This document shows, piece after piece, positions 34,711 to 42,454 of a stretch of 64,000 bases of DNA. Position numbers and translations under genes: made by a program. Position 1 is the first letter of the stretch. Every line of letters begins with the position of its first letter. The notes below the pieces were generated by a model. That model saw nothing but the letters and a program-made list of their open reading frames with translations. It ran no database searches and had not been told where the DNA came from. The DNA is from Burkholderiales bacterium (lineage in GTDB: Bacteria > Pseudomonadota > Gammaproteobacteria > Burkholderiales > Burkholderiaceae_C). The stretch spans positions 1-64,000 of the forward strand of contig JAGWTU010000017.1 of the NCBI GenBank assembly GCA_028868825.1, given 5' to 3'.

Positions 34711-36066
34711 TCAGGGCTCGGCGTCGAGCGCGGCGCCCTGCGACGCGATCACCGAGGTGTAGAACGCCGCGCTGTCCTTGGGCGTGCGCTGCTGCGTCTC
34801 GAAGTCGACATGGACGATGCCGAAGCGCTTCGAATAGCCCAAGGACCATTCCAGGTTGTCCATCAGCGACCAGGCGAAATAGCCGCGCAGGTCGACGCCC
34901 TGGGCCATCGCGTCGTGGATTGCGCGCAGATGGGCGCGGTAATAGTCGACGCGCAGCGGATCGTTGATGCGGCCGTGGAAGGCTTGCGGCGGGTCGAAGA
35001 AGGCGGCGCCGTTCTCGGTCACGTATTGCGGAATGTCGCCGTATTGGCGCTTGACCCACAGCAGCGTGTCGGTCAGGCCCTGCGGGAAGACCTCCCAGCC
35101 GGTCTCGGTGTAGGTGGCCGATTTCTGCCGCACCGGTGCCGCTTTCAGCGGCCACTGGGCCTCGTCGTGGCGCACGACGTTGCGCGTGTAGTAGTTGATG
35201 CCGAGGAAATCGATCTTCTGGCCGATGAGGTCGAAATCGGCGCGCGGCCATTCGGGCCAGGCCTCGCCGAAGATCTCGCGCAATTCGGCCGGGTAATCGC
35301 CCTTGAACACCGGGTCGAGGTACTGCCGGTTCATATAGGCCTCGGCGCGGCGCGTCGCGGCGAGGTCGGCCGGCTGCTGCGAGGCCGGGTACTTGGGCTC
35401 GATGTTGACGACGAGACCGATCTGGTGCTTGCCGATCGCGCGGTAGGCCTGCACCGCCTTGCCATGCGAGCGCATCAATTGGTGCGAGGCGATCGGCGCC
35501 TCGAAGCGGTTGCGGTGACCGGGGGCGAGCGCGCCATGCAGGTAGCCGCCGTCGGTGACGACCCAGGGCTCGTTGAGCGTGGCCCAGAGCTTGATGCGGT
35601 CGTCGAGGCGCTTGAAGACGAGGCTGGCGTATTCGGCGAACCAGTCGGCGATGTCCGGATTGAGCCAGCCGCCGCGGTCGTCGAGCGCCGCCGGCAGGTC
35701 CCAGTGGAAGAGCGTGGCCATCGGCTGGATGCCATGCGCCAGCAGCGTGTCGACGAGGCGCTCGTAGAACGCAAGCCCGGCCTCGTTGACGCGCCCGCGG
35801 CCCTCGGGCAGGACGCGCGACCACGAAATGCTGAAGCGGTAGGCCTTGAGGCCGAGCCGGGCCATCATGGCCACGTCGTCGGCCATGCGCCGGTAGTGAT
35901 CACAGGCGACGTCGCCGGTGTCGCCGTCCTTGACGAGCCCCGGCGTGCGCACGAAACGGTGCCAGATGCTGGGGCCGGCACCGTCGGCCAATGGGGATCC
36001 CTCCACCTGGTAGGCCGCCGTGGCGGCGCCCCAGAGGAAGGAGTCGGGGAAGCGGTGTGTCTTCAA
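34711..36066 (-). CDS. GH1 beta-glucosidase
   Basis: A 451-residue cytoplasmic GH1 enzyme that cleaves terminal beta-glucose from oligosaccharides. The acid/base motif is TLNEPWV near residue 165, and the nucleophile motif is VTENGAAF near 355. The N-terminal FLWGAATAAYQVEG and the SWSRVLPEG block are conserved, and the length is normal. The start proposed is TTG at 36066, with GGAG six bases upstream. It gives the standard KTHRFPDSFLWG opening. An ATG 36 bp further upstream would add 12 odd residues and would overlap the operator. It is the first gene of the leftward glycan operon. Confidence 0.93.
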   Translation of the reverse strand: MKTHRFPDSFLWGAATAAYQVEGSPLADGAGPSIWHRFVRTPGLVKDGDTGDVACDHYRRMADDVAMMARLGLKAYRFSISWSRVLPEGRGRVNEAGLAFYERLVDTLLAHGIQPMATLFHWDLPAALDDRGGWLNPDIADWFAEYASLVFKRLDDRIKLWATLNEPWVVTDGGYLHGALAPGHRNRFEAPIASHQLMRSHGKAVQAYRAIGKHQIGLVVNIEPKYPASQQPADLAATRRAEAYMNRQYLDPVFKGDYPAELREIFGEAWPEWPRADFDLIGQKIDFLGINYYTRNVVRHDEAQWPLKAAPVRQKSATYTETGWEVFPQGLTDTLLWVKRQYGDIPQYVTENGAAFFDPPQAFHGRINDPLRVDYYRAHLRAIHDAMAQGVDLRGYFAWSLMDNLEWSLGYSKRFGIVHVDFETQQRTPKDSAAFYTSVIASQGAALDAEP

Positions 36067-36101
36067 ATCGGGGCTCCGGTAGCGATGGCGCCAGCGAACC
36101 A

Positions 36102-36115
36102 TGTAAACGTTATCA
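36102..36115 (-). promoter_or_regulatory. LacI-family operator upstream of the GH1 gene
   Basis: TGTAAACGTTATCA matches the LacI/CcpA-type consensus TGNAANCGNTNNCA at every defined position. It lies 35 bp before the TTG start of the GH1 gene. Its placement near the transcription start fits repression by the LacI protein encoded in the same operon. The flanking sequence to 36364 shows no recognised gene. Confidence 0.75.
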
Positions 36116-36364
36116 TCGCGGCCAAAGTCTTGCTCTAGGGTTTACTAGCGTGTTGGGAGAAGGCCACGCGGAAACCGGCCGAACCGCCTGTGCCGACGGT
36201 GGCAGTGAAGGTGACCGTGCGCATCGGCGCCGGTGGCGCGGCGACGCGCATGGCGCGGCGGGCGCTGAGGCCGCCGCGCGTTCGGCCCTAGCCCCGCGGC
36301 GTGGTTGCCCCGCGCCGCGATCGGCTCGAAAGAACCCGGTTACGGGCGAAGCGACGCGTGCCGA

Positions 36365-36823
36365 TCAACCCGGAGCGAGACATTCCCAAAGGTCGTGGGC
36401 CTTCGGGTTGTAGAAGGGGCATTTGCGCATGGTGGCGACCACATACGGTTCCTGGCCACCGGAGAATGCAACTTCGAAATCTTGATTCGGCAGGTTCTTG
36501 ACGATGAACTCGGACACCACGGTGCAGGGCTTGCCGATCGCCACCGCGGCCGTCAGCTTGTAGCTCAGGCTGACGCGGTTCTTCTCGATCGTGACGGCGG
36601 GCTGTAAGGGCTTCTGTCCGCACAGTACGGGATCGGATACGGTGACGACAAGCGTATCGAACAGCCTGTACGGCGTCACCGAATGGACCGAGGAATTGGC
36701 GCCCTCGATCGGAATGGTGCGGAATTCGAAGTCGGCCTGGGCCGTCCCCGCAGGAGATTGGCCATGGGCGAGCGAAGATCCGATCAATGCGAATCCAAGG
36801 CTGACTGCTCGAGCAATTTTCAT
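36365..36823 (-). CDS. Secreted protein of unknown function
   Basis: A 152-residue protein with a clear signal peptide (about 1-22, LGFALIGSSLAHGQ). The mature part is beta-rich with four cysteines (VLCGQ, KPCTV, RKCPFY, WECLAPG) that could form two disulfides. No family was recognised. Base composition is visibly lower in GC than the neighbouring genes, so it may be acquired. It stands alone between the glycan operon and a P-type ATPase remnant. Confidence 0.6.
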   Translation of the reverse strand: MKIARAVSLGFALIGSSLAHGQSPAGTAQADFEFRTIPIEGANSSVHSVTPYRLFDTLVVTVSDPVLCGQKPLQPAVTIEKNRVSLSYKLTAAVAIGKPCTVVSEFIVKNLPNQDFEVAFSGGQEPYVVATMRKCPFYNPKAHDLWECLAPG

Positions 36824-37005
36824 TCGATCTCCGATCGAGGTGGATCCAACCAATTGGAATTCTAGGCAGCGCTCGAAGCCCTCCGCGCGGCCATGCGGTT
36901 GGAGATTGACGCAGCGCAAAAACCAATCACCCATTTCACAAAAGCGCAATGAGAGGGATTTGCATTCTCGGAATTCGATTTCCATCGAAGCGCGCTTCCG
37001 ATCGG

Positions 37006-37301
37006 CGGCGCGGCCCGCGAGCGCAGGGCGTCGATGGCGCGCCCGCTGCGTCGCTCCTGCCAGACCACGAGGCCGACCGTCACGAGCGCGAAGAAGGCGA
37101 GCAAGGCGCCGACGCCGAGGTCGCCCAGCACGAGGTAGATCGCCGCCGCGGCCCGCAGCAGCATCGGCTCCGACGCGACGCGTAAGACGGTGCCCGTCCA
37201 GCCCTGCGCCGCGGCCTGCGCGACCTCGTTGGGGCCGTGCCGGGCCGGCGTTCGCTCGCCTCCTGGCGGCTGAGTCCTCGCGGGGCCGTTTGGTCAGTCA
37301 T
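37006..37301 (-). pseudogene. N-terminal remnant of a cation-transporting P-type ATPase
   Basis: The ATG at 37301 opens with TAPRGLSRQEASERRP, the N-terminal cytoplasmic stretch of P2-type ATPases. A one-base shift then moves the reading to another frame, giving RHGPNEVAQAAAQGWTGTVL, SEPMLLRAAAAIYLVLGD and VWQERRSGRAIDALRS. That is the first helix pair and the start of the actuator linker. Similarity ends near 37006, before the phosphorylation site. A frameshift plus loss of about 85% of the gene makes it non-functional. It follows the sensor kinase gene by 43 bp in the same direction. Confidence 0.75.
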
Positions 37302-37344
37302 GGGCCCATGCTGGACCCCGCAGGGCGCCCGAAGCTGCGCTCGA

Positions 37345-38730
37345 TCAATGCCGGTCGTCGGCCGCCCGTGACCCCGGCGACCCCGGCGGCGCCGGAAAGG
37401 CGAGCTGCACGGCGAGCCCGCCGAGCCGGGTGCAGCGTTGTGCCTGCAGCGGCGCGCCATGGACCGCGGCAATGCGGCCGGCGATCGACCAGCCCAGGCC
37501 GCTGCCGCTCTCCTCGCTGCCGGTCACGCGGAAGAAGCGCTCGCCGAGCCGCCGCAGGTCGGCATCGGACAGACCGGGTCCGCTGTCGTCGACGCCCAGC
37601 AGCACGGTGTCGCCCTCCCGGCGCAAGGTCACCTCGACGCGGGCCGACGGGCCGCCGTAGCGGACCGCGTTGTCGACGAGATTGCGCACCAGCGCGGCCA
37701 GCAGCGTCTCGTCGCCCATCACGATGCTGTCCGGCGCGGCGTCGAGCGTGAGCTGCTGGTGCTTGGCGATGGCCTTGGGTGCCAGTTCGCCGAGCACGCG
37801 CTGCGCCAACGCCGCCAGATCGACGCGGTGCAGGGCCGGCGTCGCGCCGCCCTCCAGGCGCGACAACGTCAGCAGTTGCTCGACCAGATGGCCGGCGCGG
37901 TCGCAGCCCGCCAGCGTCGCCTGCAAGGCATGGCGGCGCTGGGCGTCGTCGCTGGCACCCTGGGCGACCTGGGCCTGCGCGCGGATGGCCGCGATCGGCG
38001 TGCGGAGTTCGTGCGCCGCATCGGCGGTGAAGCGCCGCTCCGACGCCATCAGGGCGGCGATGCGCTCGAACAGCCCGTTCAACGCGTCGACCATCGGCAC
38101 CATCTCGGACGGCGCATCGTCGAGTCGCACGGGGTCGAGCGAGTCCGCGCTGCGCTGCGTCAGGGTGCGCCCGAGCTGGCGCAGCGGCGCGGTGCCGCGG
38201 TGCACGGCCCAGCCCGCCGCCAGCGCCAGCAGCGGCAGCGCCACGAGCACGGGCCACAAGGTGCCGCGCAGCACGGCCCAGAGGATCGCGGTGCGCGATC
38301 GGGTCTGCTCGCCGACGTAGACGAGGACATCGCGCTCGGCACCGCGCGTGGCGAACACGCGCCAGCTCGCGCCGGCGATGGGCACCGTCGCGAAACCGCC
38401 CTCGACGCGCTGCGCCGGGTCGAGCATCGGCGCCGTCGGCGCGTTGGCCGAGCGCAGCGCCAGGCGCCCTTCGTGGAAGACCTGGAAGGCGACCTTGGGC
38501 GCATAGCGGTGCAGCGTCGGCGCGTCGACGCCGCGCCCGTCGTCGACGTCGCGCGCCTGCTGCACGACGAGCAGCGCGGCCGCCTGCGCCAGGTGGCTGT
38601 CGAGCAGTTCGTCGAGCTCGTGCCGCACGTCGAGCCAGGTCGTCGCGGCGGTGACCGCCCAGACCAGCCCCACCACGCCGATCACGAGCACCAGCAGGCG
38701 GCTGCGCAGCGAGCGCGGCAGCGGCCTCAT
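37345..38730 (-). CDS. Sensor histidine kinase, QseC-like
   Basis: A 461-residue membrane sensor kinase. Two membrane helices (about 10-32 and 157-180) enclose a periplasmic domain of about 125 residues. HAMP, HisKA with FTADAAHELRTPIAAIR (phosphorylated His near 250) and HATPase with NLVDNAVRYG and DSGPGL...GLGWSI follow. It partners the response regulator just upstream; the two overlap in an ATGA arrangement. The proximity of the SHP cytochrome cluster suggests control of those genes. The stimulus is unknown. Confidence 0.92.
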   Translation of the reverse strand: MRPLPRSLRSRLLVLVIGVVGLVWAVTAATTWLDVRHELDELLDSHLAQAAALLVVQQARDVDDGRGVDAPTLHRYAPKVAFQVFHEGRLALRSANAPTAPMLDPAQRVEGGFATVPIAGASWRVFATRGAERDVLVYVGEQTRSRTAILWAVLRGTLWPVLVALPLLALAAGWAVHRGTAPLRQLGRTLTQRSADSLDPVRLDDAPSEMVPMVDALNGLFERIAALMASERRFTADAAHELRTPIAAIRAQAQVAQGASDDAQRRHALQATLAGCDRAGHLVEQLLTLSRLEGGATPALHRVDLAALAQRVLGELAPKAIAKHQQLTLDAAPDSIVMGDETLLAALVRNLVDNAVRYGGPSARVEVTLRREGDTVLLGVDDSGPGLSDADLRRLGERFFRVTGSEESGSGLGWSIAGRIAAVHGAPLQAQRCTRLGGLAVQLAFPAPPGSPGSRAADDRH

Positions 38731-39398
38731 GCGGGCGGCGCCTCGCGCAGCAGCGTGTAGCCGACGCCGCGCAGCGTCTGGATGAGGCCGGCGCCGAGCT
38801 TGCGCCGCAGGTGGTGGACATGGACCTCGACCGCATTGCTCTCGACCTCCCGCCCCCAGCTGTAGAGCTGGCGCTCGAGCTGCTCGCGCGAGAGCACGCG
38901 CCCGGCGTTGAGCATCAGCACGTGCAGCAAGTCGAATTCGCGCGTCGACAGCACCACCGGCTCGCCGCGCTTGAGCACGCGGCGCGCCGCCGGGTCCAGC
39001 TCGACGTCCTGCGCCGCCAGCCGCTCCTGGGGCTGGCCATGCGCGCGCCGCACGAGCGCCCGCAGGCGCGCCGCGAGTTCTTCGAGGTCGACCGGCTTGA
39101 CGACGTAATCGTCGGCGCCCACGTCGAGTCCGCGCACGCGATCGGCGACCGCATCGCGCGCCGTCAGCACGAGCACCGGCACGGCGATGCCGCTGCGCCT
39201 CACCGCGGCGAGCACCGCCATGCCGTCCTTCGACGGCAGGCCGAGATCGAGGACCGCGGCGGCGTAGGGCTCGGCGCGCAGCTCGCGTTCGGCCGCCTCG
39301 CCGTTGCGCACCCAGTCGACCTGGAAACCGAGCTGGCGCAGCCCGGCCCGCAGGCCGTCGCCCAGCAGGGGATCGTCTTCGGCGAGCAGGATGCGCAT
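38727..39398 (-). CDS. OmpR/PhoB-family response regulator, QseB-like
   Basis: A 223-residue response regulator. The receiver domain (1-115) has the acidic pair in LLAEDDPLLG, the phosphorylated Asp in VLDLGLPSKDG near residue 51 and the conserved Lys in VVKPVD. A winged-helix DNA-binding domain follows (about 125-220; LSTREFDLLHVL, VEVHVHHLRRKLG, TLRGVGYTL). QseB/PmrA relatives bind direct repeats of a CTTAA-like hexamer with 5-bp spacing. Such a repeat lies upstream of the shp gene about 1.7 kb away. It is transcribed with the kinase gene. Confidence 0.93.
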   Translation of the reverse strand: MRILLAEDDPLLGDGLRAGLRQLGFQVDWVRNGEAAERELRAEPYAAAVLDLGLPSKDGMAVLAAVRRSGIAVPVLVLTARDAVADRVRGLDVGADDYVVKPVDLEELAARLRALVRRAHGQPQERLAAQDVELDPAARRVLKRGEPVVLSTREFDLLHVLMLNAGRVLSREQLERQLYSWGREVESNAVEVHVHHLRRKLGAGLIQTLRGVGYTLLREAPPA

Positions 39399-39425
39399 GG
39401 CCGCGATTGTCGTGCGCCGGCCGCT

Positions 39426-40160
39426 TCAGTCGTCCGCGTCGGCGGCCGGCGTCGGCCGCGCGGCGGCCGGGGGGCGATCGGCGGCACCGCCGCTGCTCGC
39501 CACAGTCTGCCACTGCAGCCACCAGTAGCCGAGCACGGCGGCGAGCAGCAGCGCGGCGACGCCGCGTCGGGCGCTGCCGATGCCGTCCTGCGGCCGGCCC
39601 GTCTTGCGGCCCGAGATCATCGCGGCAGCGAGATTCTCGCGATGCAGCCGGCTGGCGAAGACGACGCCGCAGACATGCAGGCCGACGAGCGCCAGCATGG
39701 CGTTGGCGGCGCCCTCGTGCCAGTCCTCGAAGCGCGCCGCCGGCGGGCCGTCGTAAAGCGCCCAGCCCGTCGCGCTCACGGCCGCGGCGAGCAGCAGCAG
39801 CGCCACGATGGCCAGCGCCCCGGCCGGGTTGTGCCCGACGTGGTGCTCGGCGCGACCGCGCAGCGCCGCCTGGAGGTAGCGGACCACCGCCCGCGGTCCG
39901 CGCACGAAGGCGGCGAAGCGCGCGTGGCGCGTGCCGAGCAGACCCCAGACGAGGCGGAACGCGACCAGCCCGGCCATCGTGTAGCCCAGCGTGACGTGCA
40001 GCAGCCGCCAGCGCTCGCTCTCGGCGCTGAGGTAGGCGCCGGCAAAGCTCAGCACGATCAGGCCGTGGAACAGGCGCGACGGCGCGTCCCAGACGAGGAT
40101 GCGCTGCCGGCCGGCGGCGGTCGGCGGCGCGTCAGCGGGGGATGCGGATGCGGTGTTCAT
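39426..40160 (-). CDS. Cytochrome b561-type membrane cytochrome
   Basis: A 244-residue integral membrane protein with about four helices plus a C-terminal helix near residue 205. Haem-ligating histidines are plausible in RLFHGLIVLSFAG (about 34), LLHVTLGYT (about 60) and the later LVGLHVCGVVF. It is the quinol-linked membrane component of the shp-dhc-cytochrome b cluster and would feed electrons to the two periplasmic c-type cytochromes. The start at 40160 overlaps the diheme cytochrome gene by 29 bp. A 27-bp gap separates it from the response regulator. Confidence 0.85.
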   Translation of the reverse strand: MNTASASPADAPPTAAGRQRILVWDAPSRLFHGLIVLSFAGAYLSAESERWRLLHVTLGYTMAGLVAFRLVWGLLGTRHARFAAFVRGPRAVVRYLQAALRGRAEHHVGHNPAGALAIVALLLLAAAVSATGWALYDGPPAARFEDWHEGAANAMLALVGLHVCGVVFASRLHRENLAAAMISGRKTGRPQDGIGSARRGVAALLLAAVLGYWWLQWQTVASSGGAADRPPAAARPTPAADADD

Positions 40161-40626
40161 CGAAGGCTCCTCGATCGGCTGCGGTGTGGCAGGCACCGCA
40201 CTGGGATGGACTCTTCACGGCCGGCCGTTGCCAGACGGCGGCGGCGATCTCGCGGTGCTCGCGGACGAACCAGGCCGCGCGCGTGATGCGATCCTCGGGC
40301 GGTTCGGCCGCGCCGCTGCCGGCATGGCGCAAGAGCCAGGCGAGCAGCTCGCCGGCCGTCGCCGCGTCGAGCGAGGCATCGGTGCCGAAATGGTGCGGCA
40401 GCCGGCTCATCAGCCGCCGCCACGAAGCTGCCGGCAGCAGCGCGGGCGGATAAGGCAGATGGCAGGCGCCGCATTCCTGCGCGTATCGCGGCAGCGGCGG
40501 CGGCGGCGCGCGGCCGGACGGCGCGTCGCCGTCGGCCCGGGCCGCCTGGGCGGCGCCGACACAGAGGGCGGCGATCAGGAGCGTCGTGGCGGGTCCGCGA
40601 TGGCTGGACATGATGCGGTCTTTCAT
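40132..40626 (-). CDS. Diheme cytochrome c (DHC)
   Basis: A 164-residue periplasmic cytochrome with a signal peptide (about 1-32, ending AQAARAD). Two haem-binding motifs, both CGACH, lie near residue 53 and near the C-terminus. It is the usual partner of SHP and cytochrome b561, carrying electrons between them. The start may be 40626 or an in-frame ATG at 40611; neither has a strong ribosome-binding site. Confidence 0.88.
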   Translation of the reverse strand: MKDRIMSSHRGPATTLLIAALCVGAAQAARADGDAPSGRAPPPPLPRYAQECGACHLPYPPALLPAASWRRLMSRLPHHFGTDASLDAATAGELLAWLLRHAGSGAAEPPEDRITRAAWFVREHREIAAAVWQRPAVKSPSQCGACHTAADRGAFDEHRIRIPR

Positions 40627-40642
40627 GAGTTCGGCGATGGCT

Positions 40643-41065
40643 TCAGGGTCGCAGCGTCAGCAGCCAGGCCGTGACGTCGGCCTTCTCGGCCGCGGTGCAG
40701 GGGCGGCCGACGACGTCGTTGCAATTGCGGTGGAACCATTTCTCCACCTTCGCCGCATCGGTGAAGCGCTGCGCGTCGAAGGCCGGCGCCAACGGCGCGA
40801 TCGGCTTGCCGGTCGCCGCGTGGCGGCCCGCCTGCGTCGGCAACTCGCCATGGCACGATGCGCAGCGCCATTCGTGGCCCTGCGTGGTGGTGAAGAAGCG
40901 GCGGCCGCGCTCGGGGTCGGCCGGAGCGCCGGCTGACGCGGCATAGCCGGCGGCGATCTGCGCCGGCGTGGCGGCCTGGACCAGCGCCGCAGCAACGACG
41001 AGCAGGCAGCCGCTGGCCGGACGGGCGAGACGGGACCAGGATGGATGGGGTGATGGACGTTGCAT
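40643..41065 (-). CDS. SHP-type monoheme cytochrome c (DUF1924)
   Basis: A 140-residue periplasmic cytochrome. A signal peptide covers about 1-32, and the haem motif CASCH is at about residues 68-72. The RNCNDVVGRPC segment (about 113-123) supplies the asparagine that serves as the unusual sixth haem ligand in SHP proteins, and two cysteines that form a disulfide there. KPIAPLAPAFDAQRFTDAAKVEKW is also family-typical. SHP can bind oxygen and small ligands; its cellular role is unsettled. It is the first gene of a leftward unit with dhc and cytochrome b561. Confidence 0.9.
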   Translation of the reverse strand: MQRPSPHPSWSRLARPASGCLLVVAAALVQAATPAQIAAGYAASAGAPADPERGRRFFTTTQGHEWRCASCHGELPTQAGRHAATGKPIAPLAPAFDAQRFTDAAKVEKWFHRNCNDVVGRPCTAAEKADVTAWLLTLRP

Positions 41066-41101
41066 GGCGACTCCTCGGAACCGCCATCGTCGGGTCGCCG
41101 C

Positions 41102-41118
41102 CTTAGGGCTTTCTTAAT
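41102..41118 (-). promoter_or_regulatory. PmrA/QseB-like direct repeat upstream of shp
   Basis: CTTAGG and CTTAAT are separated by exactly 5 bp, matching the HTTAAD-N5-HTTAAD arrangement bound by PmrA/QseB-type regulators. It lies 37 bp upstream of the shp start and near a further CTTAAG at 41144-41149. The nearby QseB-like regulator is the obvious candidate. The divergent small-protein gene could also be controlled here. Confidence 0.5.
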
Positions 41119-41200
41119 CGATCGGCGCGCCGCTCAGCCGGCCTTAAGCCGGCGCGGCGAGCATCGCTGCACACGGTCACCTTCGACCGAGGAGCCTGAA

Positions 41201-41365
41201 ATGCGCCGTCCCACCACGAGCTTTGCCGCCCAGTACATCGCGGTCGTCATCGCGTCACTGATCCCCGTCATCGTCACGACGTTCCTGTGCGTGCCCTACC
41301 ACCTCGGCTGGCACCCGGGGACGCCACGCGCCGTCGATGCGACCGCCTCGGGGCACATGACCTGA
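41201..41365 (+). CDS. Small membrane protein, 54 residues
   Basis: A 54-residue protein with one strong membrane helix (about 10-32, IAVVIASLIPVIVTTFLCVP), followed by a short polar tail. The ATG is preceded by GAGGAGCCTGA, an excellent ribosome-binding site, which argues for a real gene. It is divergent from the shp operon and shares its regulatory region. No family was recognised. It might be a small partner of the membrane cytochrome, but nothing in the sequence proves this. Confidence 0.65.
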   Translation: MRRPTTSFAAQYIAVVIASLIPVIVTTFLCVPYHLGWHPGTPRAVDATASGHMT

Positions 41366-41462
41366 GCCGGGCGGACCGCCACCCCGATCCCGCGGCAGAA
41401 TCCGGCCCGCGCCGGACCCGCCCGGGCATGGACCAGGCCCGATCGCCTGAACTGGAGAACCG

Positions 41463-42434
41463 ATGCCGATCAACGAGCTGAACGACGATCCCGAAGATTC
41501 CGCGCCGGCACTGGCGGCGCGCGCCGCCGCGGCCGCGCGCAGCACCTGGGTCAGCGTCGGCGTGAACCTGATGCTGACCGTCACGCAGGTCGCCGTCGGA
41601 CTGCTGTCGAAATCGCAGGGCCTGGTCGCCGACGGCATCCATTCGCTGTCCGACCTCGTCGCCGACTTCGTCGTGCTGTTCGCCGGCCACCACGCCAAGA
41701 AGGCCGCCGACGCCGACCATCCCTACGGCCATCAACGCTTCGAGAACGCCGCCTCGCTGGCGCTCGGTGCGCTGCTGCTGGCGGTCGGCATCGGCATGCT
41801 GTGGTCGGCCGTCGGCAAGCTCGAAGCGCCGGAGACGGTGCCGCAGGTGCATGTCGTCGCGCTGTGGGTCGCGGTCGGCGCGCTGGTGGCCAAGGAATCG
41901 CTGTTCCGCTACATGCTGGCCGTGGCCAAGCGCGTGAAGTCGAGCATGCTGGTGGCCAACGCCTGGCATGCGCGGTCGGACGCGGCGTCGTCGCTGGTCG
42001 TCGGCGTCGGCATCGTCGGCAACCTCGCGGGCTACCCGATCCTCGACCCCATCGCCGCGCTCATCGTCGGCTTCATGGTCGCCAAGATGGGCTGGGGCTT
42101 CGGCTGGGACGCGCTGCACGACCTCATGGACCGCGGCATCGACGAGGCCGAGGTCGAGGCGATCCGGCGCACGCTCGCCGAGACGCCGGGCGTGCAATGC
42201 GTGCACGACGTGCGCACGCGCAAGATGGGCGACATGATCGTCGTCGACGCGCATCTCGAGGTCGAGGCCACGCTCACCGTCGAGGCCGGCCACGACATCG
42301 CCGTGATGGCCCGGCAGCGCGTGCTGCAGCGCCACCGCGTGCTCAACCTGATGACGCATGTCGATCCCTGGCAGCGCCCCGACGGCGACCATGTCGCCGT
42401 CGCCGCCGACGTGCACGCGACCGTCGGGTCGTGA
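41463..42434 (+). CDS. Cation diffusion facilitator (zinc/metal efflux)
   Basis: A 323-residue CDF exporter with six membrane helices and a C-terminal cytoplasmic domain. The transport site is visible as HSLSD in helix 2 (about residue 59) and HARSD in helix 5 (about residue 168), an HDHD arrangement. In this family HDHD sites favour zinc and exclude cadmium, whereas FieF-type sites are DDHD. The start at 41463 has GGAG upstream. It lies 97 bp after the small membrane protein, and no metal-responsive regulator adjoins it. Confidence 0.92.
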   Translation: MPINELNDDPEDSAPALAARAAAAARSTWVSVGVNLMLTVTQVAVGLLSKSQGLVADGIHSLSDLVADFVVLFAGHHAKKAADADHPYGHQRFENAASLALGALLLAVGIGMLWSAVGKLEAPETVPQVHVVALWVAVGALVAKESLFRYMLAVAKRVKSSMLVANAWHARSDAASSLVVGVGIVGNLAGYPILDPIAALIVGFMVAKMGWGFGWDALHDLMDRGIDEAEVEAIRRTLAETPGVQCVHDVRTRKMGDMIVVDAHLEVEATLTVEAGHDIAVMARQRVLQRHRVLNLMTHVDPWQRPDGDHVAVAADVHATVGS

Positions 42435-42454
42435 GCGCGGGCGCTGCCGCGCCC

